NCBI RefSeq assembly: GCF_037404875.1
Contig: NZ_JBBELO010000022.1
Location: forward strand, 124,001 to 188,000
Source: Orlajensenia sp037404875
GTDB taxonomy: Bacteria; Actinomycetota; Actinomycetes; Actinomycetales; Microbacteriaceae
Length of the DNA: 64,000 nucleotides
Reading direction: 5' to 3'
The notes beneath the pieces are model-generated. The model made no database searches, had not been told where the DNA came from, and was given only the letters and a program-made list of their open reading frames with translations. Positions 51,381 to 63,964 of the stretch are shown in pieces (the stretch's first letter is position 1; the number at the start of each line of letters is the position of its first letter). The position numbers were made by a program, and so were the translations under genes.

Positions 51381-53878
51381 TGAGCATCACGACCACTGTT
51401 CTCACCGACGGCTGGACCCTCTCCCTTCTCGACGGGCCGGCGCCGGATGCAGTGCGCACCGCATCCGTTCCCGCGACCGTTCCCGGATCGGTGCACACCG
51501 ACCTGCTGGCGGCGGGGCTGATTCCCGACCCCTATCTCGACGACAACGAGAGGCTGCTCGCCTGGATCGGCCTGTGCGACTGGCGCTACACGCGGGTGTT
51601 CGAGCGGCCGGCTGACGCGGGGTCCGCATCCGACCCCTCCGCAGCCGACCCTTCTGTGGTCGAGCTCGCCTTCGACGGCCTCGACACCGTCGCGACGGTG
51701 CGACTGAACGGCGAGGTGATCGCCGAGACGCGCAACATGCATCGCTCCTACCGCTTCGACATCACCGAGCGGGTGCGCCCAGGCGAGAACACGCTCGAGG
51801 TCGACTTCGCCTCACCCATCCGGTACGCGGATGCGCAGAGCCTCGCGCTCGGCTATCGGCCGCATGTGAACTACCATCCGTACAACGCCGTCCGCAAGAT
51901 GGCGTGCAGCTTCGGATGGGACTGGGGCATCGACACGTCGAGCTCCGGGCTCTGGCGACCGGCCGCGATTCAGGAGTGGTCGACCGCGCGACTGGCCTCC
52001 GTGCGCCCGGTCGCCCGAGTGCAGGGTTCCGCAGGCATGCTCGAGGTGCACGTCGACGTCGCGCGGGCACCGCGCGCATCGGCGTCCACCCCGCTCACCG
52101 TGTCGGCGTCGATCGCCGGAACCACGGCATCCGTCGAGATGGGCGCCGAGGAGACCACCGCCGTGCTGCGCCTGCAGGTCGACGACGTCGACCTCTGGTG
52201 GCCGCGCGGCTACGGCGAGCAGCCGCTCTACGACGTCGAGGTCACACTGAGTGCCGAGGGCGGCGAGCTCGACAGCGCGCACAAGCGCGTCGGCTTCCGC
52301 ACCGTGGAGTTCGACACGACCCCGGATGCGGCGGGAACGCCGTTCACCATCGTCGTGAACCGTCAGCCGGTGTTCGTGAAGGGCGCCAACTGGATTCCCG
52401 ACGATGCCTTCCCCCACCGCGTCGATCGCGCCCGCTACGCACGACGGCTCGAGCAGGCGGAGTTCGCCGGGCTCAACCTCATCCGTGTGTGGGGCGGCGG
52501 TATCTACGAGTCCGAGGACTTCTACGACCTCTGCGATGAGCGCGGCCTGCTCACCTGGCAGGACTTCCTGCTCGCCTGCGCCGCCTATGCCGAAGAGGAC
52601 CCGTTGTTCGGCGAGATCGAGGCGGAGGCGCGCGAGGCGGTGACGCGCCTGGCGTCGCATCCGTCGCTCGTGGTGCTGAACGGCAACAACGAGAACGTCT
52701 GGGGCTACGCCGACTGGAACTGGGAGCTACGCCTCGAGGGACGCACCTGGGGTGCCGGGTACTACTACGACCTGTTCCCGGGCATCGTCGCCGAGCTCGC
52801 ACCGCACATCGGATACACGCCGGCGAGCCCGTTCTCGCCCGATCGCGACGCCCATCCGAACGACCCCGACCAAGGCACCATGCACATCTGGGACCTGTGG
52901 AACCAGAAGGACTACCCGCACTACCGCGACTACAGCCCGCGGTTCGTGTCGGAGTTCGGCTGGCAGGCGCCGCCCACCTGGTCGACGCTCACCCGGTCGC
53001 TGCATGATGACCCGCTCACGCCCGAGTCTCCGGGCATGCTCGTGCACCAGAAGGCGATGGAGGGCAACGTCAAGCTCACCGACGGGCTCGTGCGCCACCT
53101 GCCGCTGCCGAACGAGATCGAGGACTGGCACTGGGCGATGCAGCTCAACCAGGCCACCGCGATCACGACGGCCGTGGAGTACTTCCGCTCGCTCACACCG
53201 CACTGCATGGGCTCGATCGTGTGGCAGCTCAACGACTGCTGGCCCGCCACCTCGTGGGCGGCTGTCGACGGAGACGAGCGGCCCAAGCCGCTGCTGCATG
53301 CCCTGCGGAACGCCCATGCCGATCGTCTTGTGACGCTGCAGCCCCATGGGGAAGGCCTCGCGGCCGTGCTCGTCAACGACACCGGCGAGGAGTGGGCGGG
53401 TGAGCTCGTGCTCGCGCGGCACTCGTTCGCGGGCGGGGCGCTGGCCGAGCACCGCGAACAGGTGAGCGTTCCCGCCCGTTCTGCGGTCACTGTAGCCCTG
53501 CCCGACGAGATCGCGACGACGACGGATGCCGCGTCGCAGCTCGTGCGGGCTTCGCTCGGCGAGCAGCACGGCGAGCAGCACGGCGAGTGGTTCTTCGCGG
53601 AGTACCGCGACAGCGCGCTCGGGCATGCGCGGCTGCAGGCATCCGTCGTGCCCGCCGACGACGGCTATGCGCTCAGTGTGCACGCGGAGACGCTCGTGCG
53701 TGACCTGACCGTGCTCATCGACAAGGTCGACCCCGATGCGCGCGTCGATTCCGCGCTCGTGACGCTGCTGCCCGGTGAATCGGCGGTCTTCCGCATCCGG
53801 TCCTCGCAGGAGCTGGCGCTCGAGCAGCTGACCGACGCTCGGGTGCTGCGCAGCGCCAACCAGCTGGTGGCTCGATGA
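51380..53878 (+). CDS. GH2 beta-mannosidase
   Basis: An 832-residue glycoside hydrolase family 2 enzyme that releases mannose from the non-reducing end of beta-mannosides. Sugar-binding, immunoglobulin-like and TIM-barrel domains follow in order. The acid/base Glu438 lies in LNGNNEN and the nucleophile Glu525 in FVSEFGWQAPP, both typical of GH2 mannosidases rather than galactosidases. No signal peptide: cytosolic, so substrates are imported. A small in-frame tandem GEQHGEQHGE repeat lies near residue 730. Specificity (mannan oligomers versus Man-beta-1,4-GlcNAc) cannot be read from motifs. Confidence 0.92.
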   Translation: MSITTTVLTDGWTLSLLDGPAPDAVRTASVPATVPGSVHTDLLAAGLIPDPYLDDNERLLAWIGLCDWRYTRVFERPADAGSASDPSAADPSVVELAFDGLDTVATVRLNGEVIAETRNMHRSYRFDITERVRPGENTLEVDFASPIRYADAQSLALGYRPHVNYHPYNAVRKMACSFGWDWGIDTSSSGLWRPAAIQEWSTARLASVRPVARVQGSAGMLEVHVDVARAPRASASTPLTVSASIAGTTASVEMGAEETTAVLRLQVDDVDLWWPRGYGEQPLYDVEVTLSAEGGELDSAHKRVGFRTVEFDTTPDAAGTPFTIVVNRQPVFVKGANWIPDDAFPHRVDRARYARRLEQAEFAGLNLIRVWGGGIYESEDFYDLCDERGLLTWQDFLLACAAYAEEDPLFGEIEAEAREAVTRLASHPSLVVLNGNNENVWGYADWNWELRLEGRTWGAGYYYDLFPGIVAELAPHIGYTPASPFSPDRDAHPNDPDQGTMHIWDLWNQKDYPHYRDYSPRFVSEFGWQAPPTWSTLTRSLHDDPLTPESPGMLVHQKAMEGNVKLTDGLVRHLPLPNEIEDWHWAMQLNQATAITTAVEYFRSLTPHCMGSIVWQLNDCWPATSWAAVDGDERPKPLLHALRNAHADRLVTLQPHGEGLAAVLVNDTGEEWAGELVLARHSFAGGALAEHREQVSVPARSAVTVALPDEIATTTDAASQLVRASLGEQHGEQHGEWFFAEYRDSALGHARLQASVVPADDGYALSVHAETLVRDLTVLIDKVDPDARVDSALVTLLPGESAVFRIRSSQELALEQLTDARVLRSANQLVAR

Positions 53879-54843
53879 GCGGGATCGACGACGTCCTATC
53901 CTCCGCGGTCTGCGGCATGACGTGGGGGTGGACCGGCATTCGCGGCACGTGGGGCACGGATGCCGCCCGCTCGTCGATGCGGGCGATGACCGAGTACGGC
54001 GCGAACTGGACCGCGATCGCATACGCGGCGGTGCAGGAGAGCGCGCAGTCCACGGCCGTGCCGTACACCGAGGCGCCGACCGTGACGGATGACGAAGTCG
54101 TCTGGGCCATCCGCGAGGCGAAGGCCCACGGGCTGAAGGTGTGCCTGAAGCCGGTCGTGAACGTGGCCGACGGCACCTGGCGGGCATACATCGGCTTCTT
54201 CGACTGGGACGTTCCCGGCGAACCGGCGTGGGGAGAGTGGTTCGCGTCGTACACCGCGTTCATCGTGCACGCCGCCGAGATCGCCGAGCGCGAGGGCTGC
54301 GAGATGCTCTGCATCGGCTGCGAGATGGTGCGCGCCGACGGGCGCGAGGCGCAGTGGCGGGCGCTCGTGGCATCCGTTCGCGCGGTCTACTCGGGCATCG
54401 TCACCTACAACTGCGACAAGTACCAGGAAGACCACGTCACCTGGTGGGATGCGGTCGACGTCGTGAGCTCGAGCGGGTACTACCCGATCGAGAGCTGGGA
54501 GGCGCAGCTCGACCGCATCGAGGCTGTGGTGCAGGCGACGGGGAAGCCGTTCGTGTTCATGGAGGCCGGCTGCCCGAGCCGCGCGGGTTCGGCGCTGCGA
54601 CCGAACGACTGGGCGCTTCCGGGCGAGCCGTCGCAGCACGAGCAACTCGATTACTATGAAGCGATGTTCGCAGCCTGCGAGCGGCGCCCCTGGATGCGCG
54701 GCTTCTTTCTGTGGGACTGGCCGCCGGCGTTGTATCCGGCCGAGACGGCCGCCGTCAACGACGACTACTGCGTGTACGGCAAGTCCGCCGGAGCGTTCCT
54801 GACCGAGCGGTACCGCTCCTGGCAATCAGTAGGAGAACCATGA
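53875..54843 (+). CDS. GH113-like beta-mannanase/mannosidase
   Basis: A 322-residue TIM-barrel protein of the GH113 type (beta-1,4-mannan hydrolases of clan GH-A). Family features: GANWTAIAYAAVQ, TDDEVVWAIREAKAHGLKVCLKPVV, the acid/base Glu150 in CIGCEM and nucleophile Glu230 in FMEAGCPSR. It lacks a signal peptide, so it would trim imported oligosaccharides. ATGA overlaps join it to both neighbours. Endo- versus exo-action is open. Confidence 0.82.
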   Translation: MSGIDDVLSSAVCGMTWGWTGIRGTWGTDAARSSMRAMTEYGANWTAIAYAAVQESAQSTAVPYTEAPTVTDDEVVWAIREAKAHGLKVCLKPVVNVADGTWRAYIGFFDWDVPGEPAWGEWFASYTAFIVHAAEIAEREGCEMLCIGCEMVRADGREAQWRALVASVRAVYSGIVTYNCDKYQEDHVTWWDAVDVVSSSGYYPIESWEAQLDRIEAVVQATGKPFVFMEAGCPSRAGSALRPNDWALPGEPSQHEQLDYYEAMFAACERRPWMRGFFLWDWPPALYPAETAAVNDDYCVYGKSAGAFLTERYRSWQSVGEP

Positions 54844-55760
54844 CCTCGTGCGCCCTCGCCGTCGATGCGGGCCAGACGGGCATCAAGGTGCGCCTGGCGA
54901 ACGGTGAGGGCGACCGCACCTTCGATTTCGCCGGCATCCGCACCGACCGGCCCCTCATCCCCCAGCTCGCGGGCGTCGTCGTGGCGGTCGTCGAAGAGAC
55001 CGGGCTCGACATCGACGTCGTGAGCTTCGGTGTCTCGGGTCTCACCGCGCAGCAGACCGAGCCGGAGCAGCTGCTCTCGGCGTTGCGGCCGTTCCGGGTA
55101 CGCGAGGTCTACCTCGCCCACGACTCCATCACGGCCTACCTCGGCGCCATGGGAGATCGGCCCGGGGCGGTCGTCGCATCCGGAACCGGCGTCGTGACGC
55201 TTGGAGTCGGCTCAGCCGGAGTCGCCCGCGTCGACGGATGGGGTTACCTCATCGGCGACGCCGGCAGCGGCTACTCGCTCGGCCGGGCGGCGCTCGACGC
55301 CGTTCTGCGCGCGCACGATGGTCGAGGTGCCGCGACGGCGCTCACCGAACGGGTGCAGCGCGAGTTCCCCGATCTGGAGGCGGCCTACGTTCAGCTGCAG
55401 AGCGACGAGGGGCGCGTGCGGCGCATCGCCGCCTACGCGGCGGTCGTGGCAGAGCTCGCGCCGACGGATGTGGTGGCCGCCGCCATCATCCGTGCCGCCG
55501 GGGCCGAGCTGGCGCTCTCCGCGCTGACCGCGCTGCGGCGGGCCGGCGAGCACGTGAACCCGCGCGCCGCCGTGCGCGGCATCGGCGGCGTCTTCCGCTC
55601 CCCCGAGCTGGGCGCCGCGTTCGCGGAGGCCGTGCGTGAGACGCTGCCGGAGGCCGACATCCGCCCGGGCGACGCGCATCCGCTCGACGGAGCCGCCCTG
55701 TTGCCGAGCATCGTGGCGGGAAACCCGCTGCACGCGCACATCGCGACCGCCCGCGCGTAG
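54840..55760 (+). CDS. BadF/BadG family sugar kinase (N-acetylglucosamine kinase-like)
   Basis: A 306-residue ASKHA-fold kinase. The phosphate-1 motif is LAVDAGQTGIKVRL (res 6-19), the phosphate-2 motif ASGTGVVTLGV, and the NAGK-type loop GWGYLIGDAGSGYSLGRAAL is well conserved. Relatives phosphorylate GlcNAc or similar hexosamines in the cytosol. The ATG overlaps the GH113 stop and AGGAG lies 4 bp upstream. As the last gene of a beta-mannoside operon, it would phosphorylate a released sugar, mannose or GlcNAc. Confidence 0.85.
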   Translation: MTSCALAVDAGQTGIKVRLANGEGDRTFDFAGIRTDRPLIPQLAGVVVAVVEETGLDIDVVSFGVSGLTAQQTEPEQLLSALRPFRVREVYLAHDSITAYLGAMGDRPGAVVASGTGVVTLGVGSAGVARVDGWGYLIGDAGSGYSLGRAALDAVLRAHDGRGAATALTERVQREFPDLEAAYVQLQSDEGRVRRIAAYAAVVAELAPTDVVAAAIIRAAGAELALSALTALRRAGEHVNPRAAVRGIGGVFRSPELGAAFAEAVRETLPEADIRPGDAHPLDGAALLPSIVAGNPLHAHIATARA

Positions 55761-55779
55761 GCGCCGCGGGTCCCCTCCC

Positions 55780-55893
55780 AAAAGCGAGGAGATTCCGAAA
55801 AACGAGGCGATCCTCCCCGACACGCGGCGTTTCGCGCGTACCGGCCGCCGTGTCGGCAGAAATCGCCTCGCTTCTCGGAATCTCCTCGCTTTT
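55780..55893. repeat. Long inverted repeat, copy 1 of the rpoBC-flanking family
   Basis: Arms of 32 bp (55780-55811 and 55862-55893) match in 30 positions; each contains AGCGAGGAGATTCCGA next to a variant with GAGGCGAT. The 50-bp spacer holds its own imperfect hairpin (CCGACACGCGGC with GCCGCCGTGTCGG). The right arm includes one copy of the 18-bp unit found in tandem at 63.8 kb. Confidence 0.8.
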
Positions 55894-55934
55894 CGGTCCC
55901 GGCGAGTCCCGGCTGACACCGCTCCCCACAACGA

Positions 55935-55969
55935 GAAAGGGCCCGCATCCAACGGATGCGGGCCCTTTC
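55935..55969. terminator. Bidirectional terminator between the mannoside operon and rpoC
   Basis: GAAAGGGCCCGCATCC (55935-55950) and GGATGCGGGCCCTTTC (55954-55969) form a perfect 16-bp stem with a 3-base loop, with T/A-rich ends both ways. It serves the plus-strand operon and, 14 bp past its stop, rpoC. Confidence 0.9.
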
Positions 55970-55982
55970 TTCGTACGGGTGA

Positions 55983-59906
<3,924 letters not shown>

Positions 59907-59952
59907 TTTCTCTCCTTGGAAAGTTTCCGAAGTTCTTCAGTAGTGGCGTGGC

Positions 59953-62900
59953 TTAGATCTCGTCGATGTTCGACGACTCGAAGCGCGTGGAGATGTTGAT
60001 GCCGAGCTCTTCAGCGGCACGGAAGACCTCGTCATCCGTGTCGCGCAGGCTCACAGCGGTGCCGTCGGCCGAGAGCACCTCGACGTTCAGGCAGAGCGAC
60101 TGCATCTCCTTCATGAGCACCTTGAAGGACTCGGGGATTCCGGGCTCCTGGATGTTCTCGCCCTTGACGATCGCCTCGTAGACCTTCACGCGGCCGAGGA
60201 TGTCGTCGGACTTGATGGTGAGCAGCTCCTGCAGTGCGTAGGCGGCGCCATAGGCCTCGAGAGCCCAGACCTCCATCTCACCGAAACGCTGACCACCGAA
60301 CTGCGCCTTACCACCCAGCGGCTGCTGCGTGATCATGGAGTACGGGCCCGTCGAACGCGCGTGGATCTTGTCGTCGACGAGGTGGTGCAGCTTCAGGATG
60401 TACATGTAGCCGACCGAGACCGGGTACGGGAAGGGCTCACCGGAACGACCGTCGAACAGCTGCGTCTTGCCGCTGCGATCGATCAGGCGCTCGCCGTCGC
60501 GGTTGGGCAGCGTCGAGTCGAGCAGACCCTCGATCTCCTCCTCGGCAGCACCGTCGAACACCGGAGTGGCGACCTTGGTGCCGGGAGCAGCCTCGTGAGC
60601 CGCCTTCGGCAGCTTCTTGGCCCATGCCGGGCTTCCGTCGACCTTCCAGCCCTGCTTGGCGACCCATCCGAGGTGGGTCTCCAGCACCTGGCCGAAGTTC
60701 ATGCGGCCGGGGATGCCGAGCGGGTTCAGGATGATGTCGACCGGAGTTCCGTCGGCGAGGAACGGCATGTCCTCCACCGGCAGGATCTTCGAGATGACGC
60801 CCTTGTTGCCGTGACGGCCGGCGAGCTTGTCGCCCTCGGTGATCTTGCGCTTCTGGGCGATGTAGACCACCACGCGCTGGTTCACGCCGGAGCCGAGCTC
60901 GTCGTCGTTGTCGGTGTCGAACACCTTGACGCCGATGATCGTGCCCTGCTCACCGTGGGGAACCTTGAGCGAGGTGTCGCGCACCTCGCGGCTCTTCTCG
61001 TTGAAGATGGCGCGCAGCAGGCGCTCCTCGGCCGAGAGCTCGGTCTCGCCCTTCGGCGTGACCTTTCCGACCAGGATGTCGCCGGGGCGAACCTCGGCGC
61101 CGATGCGGATGATGCCGCGCTCGTCGAGGTCGGCCAGCAGGTCGGGGCTCACGTTGGGGAGATCACGGGTGATCTCCTCCTTGCCGAGCTTGGTGTCACG
61201 CGCGTCGACGTCGTACTCCTCGATGTGGATCGAGCTGAGCACGTCATCCTTCACCAGGTTCTGGCTGAGGATGATGGCGTCTTCGAAGTTGTGACCCTCC
61301 CACGGCATGAACGCGACGAGCAGGTTCTTGCCGAGCGCGAGCTCGCCGTTGTCGGTCGCAGGGCCGTCGGCGATGACCTCGCCGGCCTCGATGCGCTCAC
61401 CGGCGGTGACGACGACGCGGTGGTTGTAGCTCGTGCCCTGGTTGGAGCGGTCGAACTTGCGCAGGTAGTAGGTCTGCGTCCCACCCTCGTCGAGCTGGAT
61501 GGTGACGAAGTCGGCGGAGACCTCGGCGACGACACCCGGCTTCTCAGCCGTGAGCACGTCACCGGCGTCGACGGCCGCGTAGCCCTCCATACCGGTACCC
61601 ACGAGCGGGCTGTCGCTGCGCAGCAGCGGAACAGCCTGACGCTGCATGTTCGCACCCATGAGGGCGCGGTTCGCGTCGTCGTGCTCGAGGAAGGGGATGA
61701 GCGAGGTCGCGACCGACACCATCTGGCGCGGCGAGACATCCATGTAGCCGATCTCGTCGGCGGGGAACAGGTCGACCTCGCCGCCCTTCTTACGGGCGAG
61801 GACGCGGTCCTCGGAGAAGTGGCCGTCGGCCTTCAGCGGCGCGTTGGCCTGGGCGACGATGTAGTCGTCCTCCTCCATCGCCGTGAGGTAGTGGATGTCA
61901 TCCGTCACTCGGCCGCCCTCGACGCGCCGGTAGGGCGTCTCGATGAAGCCGAACGAGTTGATGCGCGCGAACGATGCGAGCGAACCGATGAGCCCGATGT
62001 TGGGGCCTTCCGGGGTCTCGATCGGGCACATGCGGCCGTAGTGCGACGGGTGCACGTCACGAACCTCGACGCCGGCGCGGTCACGGGAGAGACCACCGGG
62101 GCCAAGTGCCGACAGGCGGCGCTTGTGGGTCAGGCCCGCGAGCGGGTTGTTCTGGTCCATGAACTGGGAGAGCTGCGAGGTTCCGAAGAACTCCTTGATC
62201 GCGGCGACGACGGGGCGCACGTTGATCAGGGTCTGCGGGGTGATCGCCTCGATGTCCTGCGTGGTCATGCGCTCGCGAACGACGCGCTCCATGCGGGACA
62301 GGCCGGTGCGCACCTGGTTCTGGATGAGCTCTCCGACGGCGCGGATGCGACGGTTGCCGAAGTTGTCGATGTCATCGACGTCGAGGCGGATGTCGACCGC
62401 CTTGCCACCACGGCGGCCCGGAAGGGTCGTGCGGTTGTCGTGCAGGGCGACGAGGTACCGGATGGTGCCGATGATGTCTTCGACGGTCAGCACGGAGTCG
62501 GTCAGCGGGGCCTCGAGGCCGAGCTTGTTGTTGATCTTGTACCGACCGACCTTGGCGAGGTCGTAGCGCTTGGCGTTGAAGTAGAAGTTGTCGAGCAGCG
62601 CACGCGCGGCCTCGGCGGCGACCTGCTCGCCCGGACGCAGCTTGCGGTAGATGTCCTTCAGCGCCTCTTCACGAGTGAGGATGTTGTCCTTCGGAAGGGT
62701 GTGCTCGATGATCGAGGGGTAATCGGCGAACTCGGCCGCGATCTCCTCGCTCGAGAGGCCGAGGGCCTTCAGGAACACCGTGACGCTCTGCTTGCGCTTG
62801 CGGTCGATGCGAACGCCGACCTGGTCGCGCTTGTCGATCTCGAACTCGAGCCAGGCTCCACGGCTCGGGATGACGCGAGCGGAGTAGATGTCCTTGTCGG

Positions 62901-63444
62901 AGGTCTTCTCGGGGGTGCGCTCGAAGTAGACGCCCGGGCTGCGGACGAGCTGCGAGACGACGACACGCTCGGTGCCGTTGATGACGAACGTGCCCTTCGG
63001 GGTCATGAGCGGGAAGTCGCCCATGAAGACCGTCTGGGTCTTGATCTCACCCGTGAGGTGGTTCATGAACTCGGCGTTCACGTAGAGAGGAGCGGAGTAG
63101 GTCTTGCCCTTCTCCTTGCACTCGTCGATCGTGTACTTCTCGGGCTCGAGCTCAGGGTTGGAGAAGCTGAGCTGCATGGTCTCGCCGAGGTCCTCGATCG
63201 GAGAGATCTCCTCGAAGATCTCCTCCAGACCGGTCTTCTCGGGAAGATCCTGGCGACCGGATGCCTGCGCCTCGGCGACGCGCGCCTTCCACGCGTCGTT
63301 TCCGACGAGCCAGTCGAAGCTCTCGGTCTGCAGTGCGAGCAGATCGGGAACCGTCAGAGTGTCTGTGATCTTTGCGAACGAGAGCCGCGATGCGTTGCGG
63401 CCGTTCTTGGGTGAGTTGGTGGTTGCGTTGCGCGCAGCAGCCAA
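59953..63444 (-). CDS. rpoB: RNA polymerase beta subunit
   Basis: The 1163-residue beta subunit. The rifampicin pocket LSQFMDQNNPLAGLTHKRRL followed by SALGPGGLSR shows no known resistance change, and GRHGNKG and the C-terminal GGKAQFGGQRFGEMEVWALE clamp segment are intact. The start is TTG at 63444-63442, with GGAGG 8 bp upstream. It is transcribed from a good promoter about 155 bp upstream. Confidence 0.99.
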   Translation of the reverse strand: MAAARNATTNSPKNGRNASRLSFAKITDTLTVPDLLALQTESFDWLVGNDAWKARVAEAQASGRQDLPEKTGLEEIFEEISPIEDLGETMQLSFSNPELEPEKYTIDECKEKGKTYSAPLYVNAEFMNHLTGEIKTQTVFMGDFPLMTPKGTFVINGTERVVVSQLVRSPGVYFERTPEKTSDKDIYSARVIPSRGAWLEFEIDKRDQVGVRIDRKRKQSVTVFLKALGLSSEEIAAEFADYPSIIEHTLPKDNILTREEALKDIYRKLRPGEQVAAEAARALLDNFYFNAKRYDLAKVGRYKINNKLGLEAPLTDSVLTVEDIIGTIRYLVALHDNRTTLPGRRGGKAVDIRLDVDDIDNFGNRRIRAVGELIQNQVRTGLSRMERVVRERMTTQDIEAITPQTLINVRPVVAAIKEFFGTSQLSQFMDQNNPLAGLTHKRRLSALGPGGLSRDRAGVEVRDVHPSHYGRMCPIETPEGPNIGLIGSLASFARINSFGFIETPYRRVEGGRVTDDIHYLTAMEEDDYIVAQANAPLKADGHFSEDRVLARKKGGEVDLFPADEIGYMDVSPRQMVSVATSLIPFLEHDDANRALMGANMQRQAVPLLRSDSPLVGTGMEGYAAVDAGDVLTAEKPGVVAEVSADFVTIQLDEGGTQTYYLRKFDRSNQGTSYNHRVVVTAGERIEAGEVIADGPATDNGELALGKNLLVAFMPWEGHNFEDAIILSQNLVKDDVLSSIHIEEYDVDARDTKLGKEEITRDLPNVSPDLLADLDERGIIRIGAEVRPGDILVGKVTPKGETELSAEERLLRAIFNEKSREVRDTSLKVPHGEQGTIIGVKVFDTDNDDELGSGVNQRVVVYIAQKRKITEGDKLAGRHGNKGVISKILPVEDMPFLADGTPVDIILNPLGIPGRMNFGQVLETHLGWVAKQGWKVDGSPAWAKKLPKAAHEAAPGTKVATPVFDGAAEEEIEGLLDSTLPNRDGERLIDRSGKTQLFDGRSGEPFPYPVSVGYMYILKLHHLVDDKIHARSTGPYSMITQQPLGGKAQFGGQRFGEMEVWALEAYGAAYALQELLTIKSDDILGRVKVYEAIVKGENIQEPGIPESFKVLMKEMQSLCLNVEVLSADGTAVSLRDTDDEVFRAAEELGINISTRFESSNIDEI

Positions 63445-63743
63445 GGAAATAACCTCCGTGGACCCCGTCGGGCCTAGTTACTATCAGTAATGGAGTACTC
63501 GCAGACCCTCTGATGCGTGGCGCCCGGAAATGAAGCCCGGGCACGCAGAGCCGACCGCAATATGAAGGCAGAGTGATGTCTGGGAGCGCAAAGAACAAGC
63601 ATAGCCAAATCGACACGCTATGTCCACTCGATTCTTGACCTCGAATGGATTCTCAGGTATAACGCAGCTCCGCCTTTTCTATTCCCGCGTCCAGCCGTGC
63701 CGCATCCGTGCCGCATCCGCGCCGCATCCGGGTGCTCGTGCGG
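63445..63743 (-). other. rpoB leader and upstream region
   Basis: No gene. It contains the rpoB promoter (63598-63626), a leader of about 145 nt with a small GCCCGG/CCGGGC hairpin (63522-63542), and on the far side a short triplicated CCGCATCC sequence (63700-63730). From 63744 the repeat region begins. Confidence 0.5.
63598..63626 (-). promoter_or_regulatory. rpoBC promoter
   Basis: Minus-strand TGGACA (63626-63621) and TATGCT (63603-63598) with a 17-bp spacer, the best promoter match upstream of rpoB. Predicted start near 63590. Confidence 0.65.
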
Positions 63744-63892
63744 CCGAAAAGCGAGGCGATTCTCGGCGCCACGCCGCTTCGGGCGGCCCGTAAACCGCGC
63801 GTCCACCGGAATCGCCTCGCTTCTCGGAATCTCCTCGCTTCTCGGAATCTCCTCGCTTCTCGGAATCTCCTCGCTTTTCGGAATCTCCTCGC
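63744..63892. repeat. Repeat copy 2: inverted arm plus 18-bp tandem array
   Basis: Three identical 18-bp units TTCTCGGAATCTCCTCGC (63821-63874) are flanked by a one-base variant (63875-63892) and a diverged one (63803-63820). The complement, GAAAAGCGAGGCGATT (63746-63761), lies 41 bp to the left. Same sequence family and layout as copy 1 at 55.8 kb. Because 18 is a multiple of 3 it stays open in all frames, but no start or coding pattern supports a gene. Confidence 0.8.
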
Positions 63893-63897
63893 GTTTC

Positions 63898-63908
63898 GGG
63901 GGGGGGGG
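63898..63908 (+). other. G11 homopolymer tract
   Basis: Eleven consecutive G residues between the repeat array and the promoter of the gene at 63965. It could affect promoter geometry by slippage or form a quadruplex with neighbouring G runs; a length error in sequencing is also possible. Confidence 0.6.
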
Positions 63909-63952
63909 CGGGGCGCCGGCGCCGAGCCGTCCCTTCCGAGGGCGCGCTCGCC

Positions 63953-63958
63953 TAGGCT
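63953..63958 (+). promoter_or_regulatory. Leaderless -10 box of the right-edge gene
   Basis: TAGGCT ends exactly 6 nt before the GTG at 63965, so transcription should begin at the start codon. Confidence 0.5.
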
Positions 63959-63964
63959 CAGAGC

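Noticed and set aside
53559..53590. Tandem GAGCAGCACGGC repeat in the mannosidase gene as a phase-variation site
   Set aside because: The 12-bp unit is in frame and gives only a GEQH duplication; change in number would not shift the frame.
63803..63892. Possible CRISPR array
   Set aside because: The 18-bp units are directly adjacent without spacers, and no cas gene is present.
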